A stretch of DNA of 64,000 nucleotides from Planococcus kocurii (GCF_001465835.2 NZ_CP013661.2:1976501-2040500), one strand, 5' to 3'. Numbered from the stretch's first letter, positions 42,736 through 51,631 are shown. The notes: generated by a model not told the origin, from the letters alone. Translations and numbers: made by a program.

Positions 42736-43208
42736 TATCCTACCTCCCTTCCACTTTCATCTAGCTCATTTGTTGAAGAGTACCCTTTCCTGAATTTCAC
42801 GTTGAGTAATCTCGGACGATTATACCTTTGAATTAAGTAGTAGGGAATATGAATGAAAAAATTAACGATGGAACAAATAAAAGCCATTAGTAAATACGCA
42901 TTTGGGTTAACTACTAGACAAAGAAAATCCAATACAGCAGTAGTTAAGTGCCCAAATTCAGCATAATAGGGTTGCATAATTAGTGTATGTAGATAGTCGG
43001 AGGTTAGCTTGGTTTTTAAGTTTTTAAGCGTGGCATTCATCGCCGGCAATTTATCTTTCCGTTTTTTAATTCGGATTGATTTGGATGGTCTACTTTCGAA
43101 TGCTTTTTCTTTGAAAAAGAAATTGTTTTGGAAAGTTTCTTTAGGCAATATGTGACGCTGTAGTTGAGTGTCACCCAAAATGAGGATCATCTAGATGGTA
43201 ACTGACAA
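42735..43208 (-). pseudogene. CrtO-like acyltransferase gene, damaged near its start
   Basis: The frame 43190-42735 encodes LPKETFQNNFFFKEKAFE, YAEFGHLTTAVLDFLCLV and YYLIQRYNRPRLLNV. These resemble S. aureus CrtO (glycosyl-diaponeurosporenoate acyltransferase: IPDKYF, ELIHW, VQRYNRPRL), which finishes staphyloxanthin-type pigments. The only good ribosome-binding site (GGGGGGTG) serves TTG 43208, and that start meets TAG at 43191-43193 after five codons. The predicted first membrane helix is missing. It is possibly still translated from ATG 43190. No other carotenoid genes are nearby. Confidence 0.55.
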
Positions 43209-43285
43209 ATGTTCACCCCCCTAATTAAACTTCAGCATATTTTACTAGAAAGATGACCCGTTCGGTTAAGGCTCGTGGTGCTGAC

Positions 43286-43525
43286 TTACTTCTGAGGCAT
43301 AGTAAACGTCACAGCAGAACCAGGGCTTTCTTCGATTTTCGCAAATAGTTCACTAAGAATTTCGATGGCTCTTTCATTGGATTCATATTTCCCAATCGTT
43401 TTATTCCATTGATCTAAAAAGCTGTTTTCGACAAAACCTTGAATGTATTTTCCTTTTACCGAAACATCTTTTACATTCATCAGGCTCTGTTTGTTTTGTG
43501 AAAGTATCGATAACATAAAACTCAT
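43286..43525 (-). CDS. Small protein of a phage-associated Firmicutes type
   Basis: 79 residues. The pattern LSQNKQSLMNVKDVSVKGKYIQGFV, then GKYESNERAIEILSELFAKIEES, is like small proteins I associate with Firmicutes prophages and accessory regions. It has a short beta-rich half and a helical half. ATG 43525 overlaps the preceding short frame as ATGA, and AAAGGATG is just upstream. Function is unknown. Confidence 0.6.
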   Translation of the reverse strand: MSFMLSILSQNKQSLMNVKDVSVKGKYIQGFVENSFLDQWNKTIGKYESNERAIEILSELFAKIEESPGSAVTFTMPQK

Positions 43526-43629
43526 CCTTTCCAGGTAAATTCTAAACAGCTGCTAATTGCGTCGAGCACATTTTCTTTTAACCAATAACCATGTTCGGTT
43601 TTGGGATATGGAATGACATCAGTCCGCAT
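43522..43629 (-). CDS. Short coupled reading frame, possibly a gene remnant
   Basis: 35 residues (MRTDVIPYPKTEHGYWLKEN, VLDAISSCLEFTWKG), ending in ATGA with the next gene. The ribosome-binding site is weak. It may be the preserved end of a longer lost protein. Confidence 0.3.
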   Translation of the reverse strand: MRTDVIPYPKTEHGYWLKENVLDAISSCLEFTWKG

Positions 43630-43643
43630 TCATAGATTACGCC

Positions 43644-43742
43644 TTATAAAAATTGCTGAATAAAAAACGTTAAAACAAGTAAGATGCAAAGGCTGAGTAA
43701 AAACCAACGCACTATTATTAAATGAAATTTCACTCTAGTCAT
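43644..43742 (-). CDS. 32-residue membrane peptide
   Basis: MTRVKFHLIIVRWFLLSLCI followed by LLVLTFFIQQFL forms one basic-ended membrane helix. Its ATG overlaps the stop of the upstream gene (ATGA), so it would be made by translational coupling. No homologue is known to me. Confidence 0.35.
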   Translation of the reverse strand: MTRVKFHLIIVRWFLLSLCILLVLTFFIQQFL

Positions 43743-44107
43743 TCACTAAAATAATCCCTTATATCTTTCGGTAACTCTTCTACTGTTAAAATTTTTAATT
43801 TTCGTGTTCCAGGAGAAGTCATAATGACATAAGTTTTTTCGTCATACGCAAACAACGTCATTTGGCTTATGCTGTTTGCAATCGACTTTTCACTTTTAAT
43901 GTAATCAAAGTCTTCTTTCTTAAAATTATCTTCATAGCCTGCCAAATTTAAGTTTTGAACTTGTTCGAAATCATCTGCAAAAGCAATAGCTTGATATAAT
44001 TCAAGTGAGTTTCTCGGTTTACTAAAGTATAAAGAATAAATTAAAACACCATTTATTATCAAAATCAAAGTAGTGAGTATTATTAATGTGCGTTTCTTTA
44101 TAAACAT
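43739..44107 (-). CDS. Membrane-anchored protein of unknown function
   Basis: 122 residues. An N-terminal basic stretch and one helix (TLIILTTLILIINGVLIYSLYF) are followed by a small, mixed-charge extracytoplasmic domain ending in EELPKDIRDYFSE. GGAGAG precedes ATG 44107. No domain was recognised. It may be co-transcribed with the short frames that follow on the same strand. Confidence 0.6.
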   Translation of the reverse strand: MFIKKRTLIILTTLILIINGVLIYSLYFSKPRNSLELYQAIAFADDFEQVQNLNLAGYEDNFKKEDFDYIKSEKSIANSISQMTLFAYDEKTYVIMTSPGTRKLKILTVEELPKDIRDYFSE

Positions 44108-44257
44108 TAGCCACTCTCCTTAAAAAAATTCTCGACAACTGCACTCGTTACTTGAATACAAGCATGAACTATAATTTATTGTGGTTATATCTTTGTATTG
44201 CAGTTACAACAAGGGCAATCAAGAAAGTAACAATACTATTTATTAGTAAATAGTATC

Positions 44258-44461
44258 CTACTTGCAAGCCGTAAAATAATGGAGAGCGTCACGGATAACT
44301 AAAAGTGCGATTAAACCACCGATTGCTCCAAACAAAACCGCTAATAAAAATAGGATAAAAGCGGCATCGTATAAATTCGCCCTCTTTTTATAGAAGATAA
44401 ATCCCGTAAGGTTTGCACCAACAATAAAAAATCCCATAAGGATTAAGAAAAAACCGCTCAT
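44258..44461 (-). CDS. Small two-helix membrane protein
   Basis: 67 residues. The helices are FFLILMGFFIVGANLTGFIF and AAFILFLLAVLFGAIGGLIA, separated by a basic loop (YKKRANLYD). AAAGGAG precedes ATG 44461. Function is unknown. Confidence 0.6.
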   Translation of the reverse strand: MSGFFLILMGFFIVGANLTGFIFYKKRANLYDAAFILFLLAVLFGAIGGLIALLVIRDALHYFTACK

Positions 44462-44489
44462 TAGAGTCTCCTTTGTCTGGAACAGCCTA

Positions 44490-44690
44490 CTAAAAATGCA
44501 GTAAGTCTAAATTTAGCGTGTTCCAATAAGAATAACGAACATCATCATTTCCGAAAATTAATTCTTGGTATTCAGTAGACGCCAAATCCCTTTGGAACCA
44601 CTCATATCTCTTGAGATACTTAGTATTTTTCTCATAATCGTACAGACTCATCGCCCATTCGATAAATGCAGTGACAAGAGAAAATACATC
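44490..44690 (-). pseudogene. C-terminal remnant of an unidentified protein
   Basis: An open leftward frame of 66 codons without a start: DVFSLVTAFIEWAMSLYDYE, then KNTKYLKRYEWFQRDLASTEYQ, ending LNLDLLHF. TGA lies directly before it. Its amino-acid composition looks coding. The 5' part has been lost, and a hairpin lies close by at 44733. Confidence 0.45.
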
Positions 44691-45180
44691 TCAATAGGAC
44701 TAATTTCCAGTATCTCTAAAATCCTATTCATCAATCGTGCTGATTCAACAAAATATGAATCAGCACGATTTCTAAGCGCCTAAGGGTAAATGCAAAATCA
44801 ACCTAGGTTTCCGCATCTAAACGTTGCTTGATACAGCGAGGGAACAAATACGCTGACAGGGCTCGCCGGTTGATTCCGATTAGCGTGGATTTTGAGACGT
44901 TATTACTTTATACGAACGAGTTTATGGTTTCGTTTCACTTTTTCATTATTTCGTTTGAAACGGTTAAAGAACGTATGTTGCAACTGTTAGTAATAGGAGG
45001 GAATCGAGTCGTTTTCTTCACAAGAAAATGCGATCGTTTCTGTAGAAACAGTATGTATTTCTTTAACAGAATGAGTGAGGAGTCTTTCGTGTGAAGGTAT
45101 CTCTTTATGAAGTTATGGAGTTTTTATTTGGGGTATTAGAAGATTTACTAAGAAATTTTTACTAAAAGATCGAAAAAATC
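44691..45180. other. Gap without recognisable genes
   Basis: Besides a perfect 15-bp stem (AATCGTGCTGATTCA at 44733-44747 with TGAATCAGCACGATT at 44756-44770, probably a terminator), I see no gene. An 88-codon frame at 44828-45094 has no ribosome-binding site or protein-like pattern. Confidence 0.55.
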
Positions 45181-45591
45181 ATGTGGGCTTTGGTAGTTTT
45201 TTCTCATATCATTTATCTTCATAGACACAACTACAGACTCACAGAAAGGTATGCAACTAGCAGCGATAGAAGAGTCTGAAGAACAGGCTAAAGTAGATGA
45301 AGAGGTTGCCATTGCAAAATAGAAAGAAGCTAAGTTAGGAGAGCTTCGATTAGCTGAAGAAAAAGAAAGAATAGCTACTCAGAAAAAAGCTGAGCAAGTA
45401 GCAGCTACTGAAAACTTAGTACTTGAACAACAAGCTGCACAAGAGGTTGCTGCTAATATTTGGGTCGCTTCAGGAAACTTCAGTAATTGCACAGAACTTC
45501 GAACTGGTTATCCATGAGGAGTTCAGAAGGGCCATGCTGCCTACCAATCGAAAATGATCGTGATAAAGATGATTTCGCTTGTGAAGCATAA
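45181..45591 (+). pseudogene. Excalibur-domain secreted protein, heavily decayed
   Basis: ATG 45181 begins a hydrophobic leader whose frame is lost near the T6 run at about 45197. The next frame gives a Glu/Ala/Lys-rich coiled linker (MQLAAIEESEEQAKVDEE), broken by TAG at 45320. It resumes to NFSNCTELRTGYP, is broken by TGA at 45515, then reads GVQKGHAAYQSK. A frameshift near 45553 precedes DRDKDDFACEA. The last blocks are the Excalibur calcium-binding signature (NCTELR, GHAAYQ, DRDKD, CE). Four lesions make this a clear pseudogene. Confidence 0.85.
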
Positions 45592-45604
45592 AAATTTACA
45601 AAAA

Positions 45605-45644
45605 AATAAGCTCCTCAGCCTTTTTAAAAGTTGAGGAGCTTATT
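45605..45644. terminator. Probable terminator
   Basis: AATAAGCTCCTCA pairs perfectly with TGAGGAGCTTATT around a 14-base loop. The T-run is short, so efficiency is uncertain. Confidence 0.6.
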
Positions 45645-45762
45645 AATTTATAAACCAATTCAGAAATTCAAATCTACCTAATTAAAAAATTCAACCACTC
45701 ATCAGTGATACCAAGTTTCGTTCTGCTGAAATTTATTGATGTTTTCTCCAGTCATTAAAAAG

Positions 45763-46164
45763 TTACTCTAGAACTTCAAACTCGAAATACTCTCCGACTT
45801 CAGAAGAGCAACCGCTCAAACGGTAGATTCTACCTGTTTCGCTCGTTTCACTTTCTAGATGTTCGCAAGTTCCACTTTCTAATCCCGTATTTGAATCACC
45901 AAATTTATCCCGAGAGTTGTCATACGTATATGTAATAGTTTTACCATTATATTCTAGTGTATTAAAAATTGGATCGCCTTCTGTAGTTCTTTGGACAATG
46001 CGTATTTTATCTTCTTGTCCATTTTCAAGATTTCTGATAAACGTTTCAAACTTCTCCGAATTAGTTGTTATTTCCTTTTGCTCGAGCACGATATCGCTAT
46101 CCTTAACGGGGTTACATGCACTTAAGAAAATGGTCAGTAAAATTAAAAGGAACCCTTTTTTCAA
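45763..46164 (-). CDS. DUF4362-type lipoprotein
   Basis: 133 residues from TTG 46164, 8 bp after AGGAGG. The signal peptide ends in lipobox LSAC. The domain reads KFETFIRNLENGQEDKIRIV, QRTTEGDPIFNTLEYNGKTI, YDNSRDKFGD, CEHLESE, which matches DUF4362 as I recall it. Function is unknown. A nonsense-containing paralogue lies at 32281-32594. Confidence 0.82.
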   Translation of the reverse strand: MKKGFLLILLTIFLSACNPVKDSDIVLEQKEITTNSEKFETFIRNLENGQEDKIRIVQRTTEGDPIFNTLEYNGKTITYTYDNSRDKFGDSNTGLESGTCEHLESETSETGRIYRLSGCSSEVGEYFEFEVLE

Positions 46165-46212
46165 TACCTTAACCTCCTGAAACAAGGGACAATTTTCACG
46201 TGAGCTAGAAAA

Positions 46213-47148
46213 TCACTCACCTACCATCCCGTCGTTATCGTTATCACGCATATGTGGGTACAACCAATGATCGCTCATAATTGGCATACTAAATCCGGCT
46301 GCTTCGGCTTCTTTGATCGTCACTTGTCCGTTGCCATTGGTATCCACGTTAGAAACATCCTCAATTGTAGTAGCGCTGCTTGCACTAGCTGAATCTGTCG
46401 GCTCGCTATCTGTTAACCCGAGTGATGCGTTTACTTCATCAGGGTTCACATTATCAAACGTATCAACAATTTCGTTGCCCATTAATGTGTAGGTGTATTG
46501 ATAACTCGATGGGATCTGAGTTTCTGTATCTGTATAGGTAATAATGGCTTCAAAATCTGTAGCACCACCGGCATCGCGGATGGCATCTTCCATATACGCT
46601 TGATCCCCATGGCGGTTGAGCGTACTTTCTTGCGGCGTAATATTATAAGCATTCGAAACCCCGCCAAGTGAATCGGCAAGGACATGCCCTTCATCTAATA
46701 GATCACTTTCCACACCCGGCACCTTTGCCTCGTCCGAATAGTACCTGCCAGTCGATAAGACAGGTTCGGTATCGTCATCCTGCAAAACGATTTCGTCCGC
46801 AACAACCCGTTCCAATTGTCCGTATTCGTTTGTAAATGCCCAATAGTCACGATCGCCAAAGCCAATGTTCACGGCGACATTAGGTTCACGAGAGCCCGAC
46901 AAATCCCCGCCATCGACTTCGATTAGGTCGTATCCTGCTAAAAGGTCATCACTTGTTTTTGTTGGTGTTTTTTCAACAGCTTGCTCTTCAACAGCTGGTG
47001 TGACAGGTTCTTCTTTTTCGCGATTATCATTTGCTTCATCTGCAGGTACTTCCTGTGCCTCTGTGTTTGTAATGGCTGTTTCTTCTACATCGGTACAGCC
47101 GACTAGAAAGACAGATAGCAAAAGGATCATTAAGTGGTTCCATTTCAT
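46213..47148 (-). CDS. Secreted DNA/RNA non-specific endonuclease with Excalibur-like C-terminus
   Basis: 311 residues. Lipobox VGC is followed by an acidic linker of about 55 residues. The nuclease domain has DLLDEGHVLADSLGGVSNAYN, then ITPQESTLNRHGDQAYMEDAI; the GH and N-x-x-x-Q positions correspond to the beta-beta-alpha metal endonuclease core (EndoNS_2-like). The C-terminus reads DTNGNGQVTIKEAEAAGFSMPI, SDHWLYPHMRDNDNDGMVGE, a calcium-binding pattern. It would degrade extracellular nucleic acid at the cell surface. No strong ribosome-binding site is apparent (AGAGG). Confidence 0.82.
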   Translation of the reverse strand: MKWNHLMILLLSVFLVGCTDVEETAITNTEAQEVPADEANDNREKEEPVTPAVEEQAVEKTPTKTSDDLLAGYDLIEVDGGDLSGSREPNVAVNIGFGDRDYWAFTNEYGQLERVVADEIVLQDDDTEPVLSTGRYYSDEAKVPGVESDLLDEGHVLADSLGGVSNAYNITPQESTLNRHGDQAYMEDAIRDAGGATDFEAIITYTDTETQIPSSYQYTYTLMGNEIVDTFDNVNPDEVNASLGLTDSEPTDSASASSATTIEDVSNVDTNGNGQVTIKEAEAAGFSMPIMSDHWLYPHMRDNDNDGMVGE

Positions 47149-47495
47149 TTTAAAAACTCCTCTAATTGTTTCATGCTAATCAAAAATCTCATGATTTAAC
47201 AGTGATTAATATTTTTTCCTAATATTAGTATATTATAAAAGCAACTTTATTACAGGAATACTTTCGGAAAGAGCAACTTGAATCGAGTTGTATAATAACA
47301 AAAATACACTGGATTTAGAGTTATAGTAAATTGGAAACAAGGGGTTGCGTGGTATGTTTTTCTTTGGAGGTTCAGTAGCAAGACTTCGATGGGAAACTTA
47401 AATAACAAGTACAAGTACTGTGATTTTTAGAGCAGAGAAACACGAAGTATATGTTAAAATAATGTAAATAAATACTATTGAAAAGGAGACCATCC
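47149..47495 (+). other. Intergenic region
   Basis: This AT-rich stretch separates the leftward nuclease gene from the MazG-like gene. It should hold both promoters, but I could not assign a convincing -35/-10 pair. No terminator or gene is seen. Confidence 0.4.
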
Positions 47496-47822
47496 ATGCC
47501 AATTTACAACAAACTAGTACGCGACGGGATACCCGAAGTGATCACTAAAACAGGTAAACAATTTTCAACACGTATTTTACTGAAAGAAGAGTACGAAGTA
47601 GAAGTAAAAAAGAAACTCAGCGAAGAACTTGATGAATATAATGAAGCGAATACGAACGAAGAAGCTATTGAAGAGCTGGCTGACATCCTCGAACTACTCC
47701 ACGCAGCAATAAAGGTTCAAGGTTCTTCTTTTGACGAATTAGAAAAAGTGCGCAAGGCGAAAGCTGAGAAACGTGGCGGTTTTGAAAAGCGGATCTTTTT
47801 AATCGAGGTAGAAGATGACTAA
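47496..47822 (+). CDS. MazG-like nucleoside triphosphate pyrophosphohydrolase
   Basis: 108 residues. YNKLVRDGIPEVI opens the family pattern. KKLSEELDEYNEA and EEAIEELADILELLHAAI supply the EExxE and ExxD metal-binding residues of all-alpha NTP pyrophosphohydrolases. AAAGGAG precedes ATG 47496. Its last 8 bp overlap the helicase gene, so the two are coupled. MazG relatives remove aberrant or signalling nucleotides. The pairing with a nuclease-helicase suggests nucleic-acid defence or repair, which is inference. Confidence 0.88.
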   Translation: MPIYNKLVRDGIPEVITKTGKQFSTRILLKEEYEVEVKKKLSEELDEYNEANTNEEAIEELADILELLHAAIKVQGSSFDELEKVRKAKAEKRGGFEKRIFLIEVEDD

Positions 47823-50244
47823 GCTGGAACTGGTTACTTCTCAGCTTGTTTCACATTTAGAGAGATTATCAAATGAAGCAGTTGAAATTCAGTGGATTAC
47901 AGCTTTCGCTATGAAGTCAGGCGTGAAAAAAATCATTCCTTTCTTGCAGCAAGCTGCAAAAAGAGGCGTACCGATTAAACTACTGGTAGGCGATTATTTA
48001 TTTGTCACACAGCCAGATGCACTGCAATTACTGCTTGAAGAGTTGTCTTCTGCTGAAATTCGAATTTGGAAGAGTGGTGGAACTTCTTTTCATCCCAAAT
48101 CTTATTTGTTTCGAGGAACAGAAACGTCCCATTTAGTAATAGGATCTTCTAATTTATCAGCTACTGCTTTAACCAATGGAGTTGAATGGAATTTAATTGC
48201 GCCAACGTCTGTTGATGCAGAAGTTTTTGAGGAAGCGACAACTCAATTTTTGAAATATTTTTATGCCGAGCAAACGGTGTCTTTAAACAAAGAGACGCTG
48301 GCAGAGTATCGGTTCTTACATACAGCAGCAAATACAAAACGACCCATCAGTCCGGTGTGGTCAGAAGCAGAAGAAGTTGAAATGACAGTCGGTCCGATTC
48401 TCCCACAACAACCCGAAGTGGCGGAAACTCAAGAAGCTTACGGTGCATCCGTTTCTCCAAGACCTGCACAACAAGAAGCGCTCGACGCTTTGGATAATGT
48501 GCTAGCCGAAGATTACAACCGGGCAATGGTCGTATTAGCAACCGGATTAGGTAAAACGTATTTGGCCGCTTTTTTTGCGGATCAATTTAAACGGGTGTTG
48601 TTTGTTGCTCACCGAGAAGAAATTCTGATGCAAGCCCAGCAATCCTTCAAGCATGTTCATCCCGATAGGACGAACGCGTTTTATAATGCTTTAGAGAAAA
48701 AAACGGACGCAGATTTTATTTTTGCTTCTATTTATACATTAGGAAGTCAGTATCATTTAGATCGGTTTGAAAAGGATACGTTTGATTTAGTTGTCATCGA
48801 TGAATTTCATCATGCAGCGGCACCAACTTACGAACGATTACTAAATCACTTCGAACCTAAATTCTTGCTAGGCATTACCGCAACACCTGATCGTATGGAC
48901 AATAAAGATGTCTATGCCTTATGCGATGGAAACGTCGCGATATCGATTCATTTTTTAGATGCTATTGAGCGCAATTGGCTTTCTCCGTTCCGCTATTATG
49001 GAGTGTATGATGCTAGCGATTACTCAGCTATTCCATGGAGAGGAACGCGCTACGATGAACAGGAATTGCTTCAGTTACAGTTACGTGATAGTTTTGCGCA
49101 AAAGATCTACGAAAAATGGAATCGTCACAAACAGACGAGAACCATTGTCTTTTGCTCTTCTGTTAAACAAGCTGTCTATATGAATGACTTCTTCCAACGA
49201 AAAAGTGTGCGTTCTATCGCACTTCACGGAGAGTCTCATCCAAAAGAGCGAAAAACAGCCCGTTCCAAATTAGAAACGGGAGAACTTGAAGTTGTTTTCA
49301 CGGTAGACCTATTTAATGAAGGAGTCGATATTCCAAAAGTAGATACACTGTTGTTTATTCGACCGACAGAATCACTAGCTGTTTATACGCAGCAAATTGG
49401 GCGAGGTCTGCGAATTGCAGAAGGAAAGTCACATTGTGTCATTATTGATTTTATCGGCAATTATCGGAATGCGGATTTGAAATTGGCTATTTTTGATCCA
49501 AAAGACAATATGACAAAAAATAACCCTATTGCGCCACTTGTACCTACTTTGTGTGAGTTCAACTTGGACTTGCAAGTAATCAACTTGCTTGAAGAAATGC
49601 GCAGAAAAAGAGCGCCTCGTAAAGACTTGTTAGTTACGGCTTACCATGAGTTGAAAAAAGAAGCAGGAAGACGTCCCACTTATCTTGAATTTCATCTTCA
49701 TGCAAACACGGACTCCAAAATAGTCAAGCAAGAGTTTGGTAGTTATTTCGGAATGCTTGCTTATGCCAATGAATTAACGACTGAAGAACAACAAGTATGG
49801 CTGGCATACAAGAGTTGGTTTTTAGAAGTTGAACAAACAGCAATGACCAAAAGCTATAAGCTGGTCGTTTTAAGTTATATGCTGTCAAAAGGCACAGAAA
49901 GCTGGCTAGACTCAACAACTCCAAAAGAAGTAGCACCTTTTTTTCACAGCTATTTAACGGAAAGGGACTACCGTATGAATATCGACTGGAGCGGTGCACA
50001 AGGAAAAAGATTACGTATATATGACGAGAAGAAAACGGCTGATTTGATTTCGCAGATGCCAATGACGAAATGGAGCGAAAGTGATAAAAATGACGTGGTT
50101 TCTTTTGAAAATGGTGTTTTTAAATTCAAGTTGCATCCATCTAATGCCGAAAGAGAGCCTTTGTACAACTGGACTCAAGAAATAACGGCGTACAGACTGC
50201 ATGCTTATTTTGAACGAAAATCAATACTTTCAGCAAAAAACTAA
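47815..50244 (+). CDS. PLD-nuclease/superfamily 2 helicase fusion
   Basis: 809 residues. The N-terminal phospholipase D-like domain has His93 and Lys95 (FHPKSYLF) and GSSNLS at 110-115, a single HxK set that would need dimerisation. The helicase core has Walker A ATGLGKT (242-248), DEFH box (329-332), GITATP (353-358), motif V VDLFNEGVDIP and motif VI QQIGRGLR. A C-terminal region of about 230 residues is unassigned and may be DUF3427-like. Such fusions occur in restriction or defence islands and among RadD-like repair helicases. It is intact and overlaps the MazG-like gene. Confidence 0.9.
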   Translation: MTKLELVTSQLVSHLERLSNEAVEIQWITAFAMKSGVKKIIPFLQQAAKRGVPIKLLVGDYLFVTQPDALQLLLEELSSAEIRIWKSGGTSFHPKSYLFRGTETSHLVIGSSNLSATALTNGVEWNLIAPTSVDAEVFEEATTQFLKYFYAEQTVSLNKETLAEYRFLHTAANTKRPISPVWSEAEEVEMTVGPILPQQPEVAETQEAYGASVSPRPAQQEALDALDNVLAEDYNRAMVVLATGLGKTYLAAFFADQFKRVLFVAHREEILMQAQQSFKHVHPDRTNAFYNALEKKTDADFIFASIYTLGSQYHLDRFEKDTFDLVVIDEFHHAAAPTYERLLNHFEPKFLLGITATPDRMDNKDVYALCDGNVAISIHFLDAIERNWLSPFRYYGVYDASDYSAIPWRGTRYDEQELLQLQLRDSFAQKIYEKWNRHKQTRTIVFCSSVKQAVYMNDFFQRKSVRSIALHGESHPKERKTARSKLETGELEVVFTVDLFNEGVDIPKVDTLLFIRPTESLAVYTQQIGRGLRIAEGKSHCVIIDFIGNYRNADLKLAIFDPKDNMTKNNPIAPLVPTLCEFNLDLQVINLLEEMRRKRAPRKDLLVTAYHELKKEAGRRPTYLEFHLHANTDSKIVKQEFGSYFGMLAYANELTTEEQQVWLAYKSWFLEVEQTAMTKSYKLVVLSYMLSKGTESWLDSTTPKEVAPFFHSYLTERDYRMNIDWSGAQGKRLRIYDEKKTADLISQMPMTKWSESDKNDVVSFENGVFKFKLHPSNAEREPLYNWTQEITAYRLHAYFERKSILSAKN

Positions 50245-50623
50245 TTCCATCTATTTGAGGATTGGCACTACTTAGATGGAATGATCGGTCAGGTTGCAGT
50301 GAATGTGTGAATAAGTTTCTGAAAGTCTCATTTCACCTCATCAACTGCTCGACTCCTGCAGAAAGTAAGTGCTGGAACGAAAAGCAATTAAGAACGCAGC
50401 TCTCTCTCTATATTCGTTCCCAGAAAAAACAAAGTAAAAAATACTTGATTAAAAATAAGAAAGCGTTCGCCTGATGCGATTTCTCCACATTTTATCTATG
50501 GCTATTACCCTACGAACAGGTTATTATAAAACCAACTGCTGCAAGTCAAATGCCAGTAGATTGACCTGCATAAGAGCTAGTCATCCATCAAATTTATAAA
50601 AAAATTACTAAGGGGGCTATCAA
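50245..50623 (+). other. Intergenic region with a degenerate interspersed repeat
   Basis: CTCGACTCCTGCAGAAAG followed by AAGTGCTGGAACGAAAAGCA (about 50348-50385) resembles a decayed copy of the CTCCTGCGGGAAAGCGAGT-type intergenic repeat common in Bacillales. No gene or T-run terminator is obvious after the helicase gene. Confidence 0.4.
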
Positions 50624-51574
50624 GTGGCTTATCAACTAGGAACAAACTTTAAGCTGTTTACATTGAATTCGAATCCAGAATTGACCCAAGAAATTGCGGA
50701 TTTACTTGGCTGTGAGATGGGTAAAAGCGCGATTACCCATTTTAGCGATGGGGAAGTTCAAATTCATATTCAAGAAAGCGTCCGAGGTGCAGATGTTTAC
50801 GTCGTACAGTCGACATCTCAACCGGGTAGCGAACACGTTATGGAACTGTTGATCATGATTGATGCCTTAAAACGAGCATCTGTAAAAACCATTAATGTGG
50901 TCATTCCGTATTACGGCTATGCCCGTCAAGACCGTAAAGCCAGTTCGCGTGAGCCGATTACGGCGAAACTTGTTGCGAATATGCTGGAAAAAGCAGGCGC
51001 AACGCACGTCATCACTATGGATTTGCATGCGCCTCAAATTCAAGGATTTTTCAACATCCCAGTAGATCAATTGTTAGGTGGCAAAATCTTAGAAAAGCAT
51101 TTTTTGGACAAAGGATTAACAGATGCCATAGTCGTCGCTCCCGACAACGGAGGACTTGGACGTGCGCGTAAATTGGCAAGTCATTTAGACGTGCCAATCG
51201 GCTTTATCGACAAACGTCGGATGCACCCAGATGAGCCCGAAACGGTGAACATTGTCGGAGACATTAAAGGCAAAAACGTCATCATCATTGTCGACATTAT
51301 CGATACGGCTACGACGATTTCCTTAGCTGCTAATGTGCTTGTGGAAAACGGGGCAAAAGCGATTTATGCTTGCTGTACGCACGCTGTGTTATCTGGCCAA
51401 GCCGTTCAACGAATCCAGGACTCAGCGATTACAGAGCTTGTCGTGACGAATACGATTTACTTGCCTGAAGAAAAACGTACTTCGAAGATCAACATTCTGT
51501 CAGTCGCTCCTTTATTAGCAGAAGCGATTGAGCACGTTCACAACGAAAAACCCGTAACGCCTTTGTTTGAATAA
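50624..51574 (+). CDS. prs: Ribose-phosphate pyrophosphokinase (PRPP synthetase), divergent
   Basis: 316 residues, aligning over its full length with class I Prs: [59 protein letters not shown]. Two normally invariant sites differ. The ribose-phosphate loop, usually DDIIDTAGT, reads VDIIDTATT at residues 223-231. The PDHGG segment reads PDNGG at 173-177. Genomes usually carry a main prs beside glmU/gcaD, so this is probably a second copy. It starts at GTG 50624, with GGGGG upstream, and ends at a terminator. Confidence 0.88.
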   Translation: MAYQLGTNFKLFTLNSNPELTQEIADLLGCEMGKSAITHFSDGEVQIHIQESVRGADVYVVQSTSQPGSEHVMELLIMIDALKRASVKTINVVIPYYGYARQDRKASSREPITAKLVANMLEKAGATHVITMDLHAPQIQGFFNIPVDQLLGGKILEKHFLDKGLTDAIVVAPDNGGLGRARKLASHLDVPIGFIDKRRMHPDEPETVNIVGDIKGKNVIIIVDIIDTATTISLAANVLVENGAKAIYACCTHAVLSGQAVQRIQDSAITELVVTNTIYLPEEKRTSKINILSVAPLLAEAIEHVHNEKPVTPLFE

Positions 51575-51596
51575 AGACAAGAAAAGGCTCCAGTAA

Positions 51597-51631
51597 AACA
51601 CCGCAGAATTAATTTTCTGCGGTGTTTTTGT
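51597..51631 (+). terminator. Rho-independent terminator
   Basis: AACACCGCAGAA pairs perfectly with TTCTGCGGTGTT around six bases and is followed by a T-run. Confidence 0.92.

Noticed and set aside
44828..45094. 88-codon plus-strand frame
   Set aside because: No ribosome-binding site, basic and phenylalanine-rich composition without domain features, and it lies in a decayed region.
37500..47500. Accessory stretch as a prophage or integrated plasmid
   Set aside because: No integrase, terminase, capsid, replication or relaxase genes and no flanking att-like repeats were found. It looks like accumulated decay instead.
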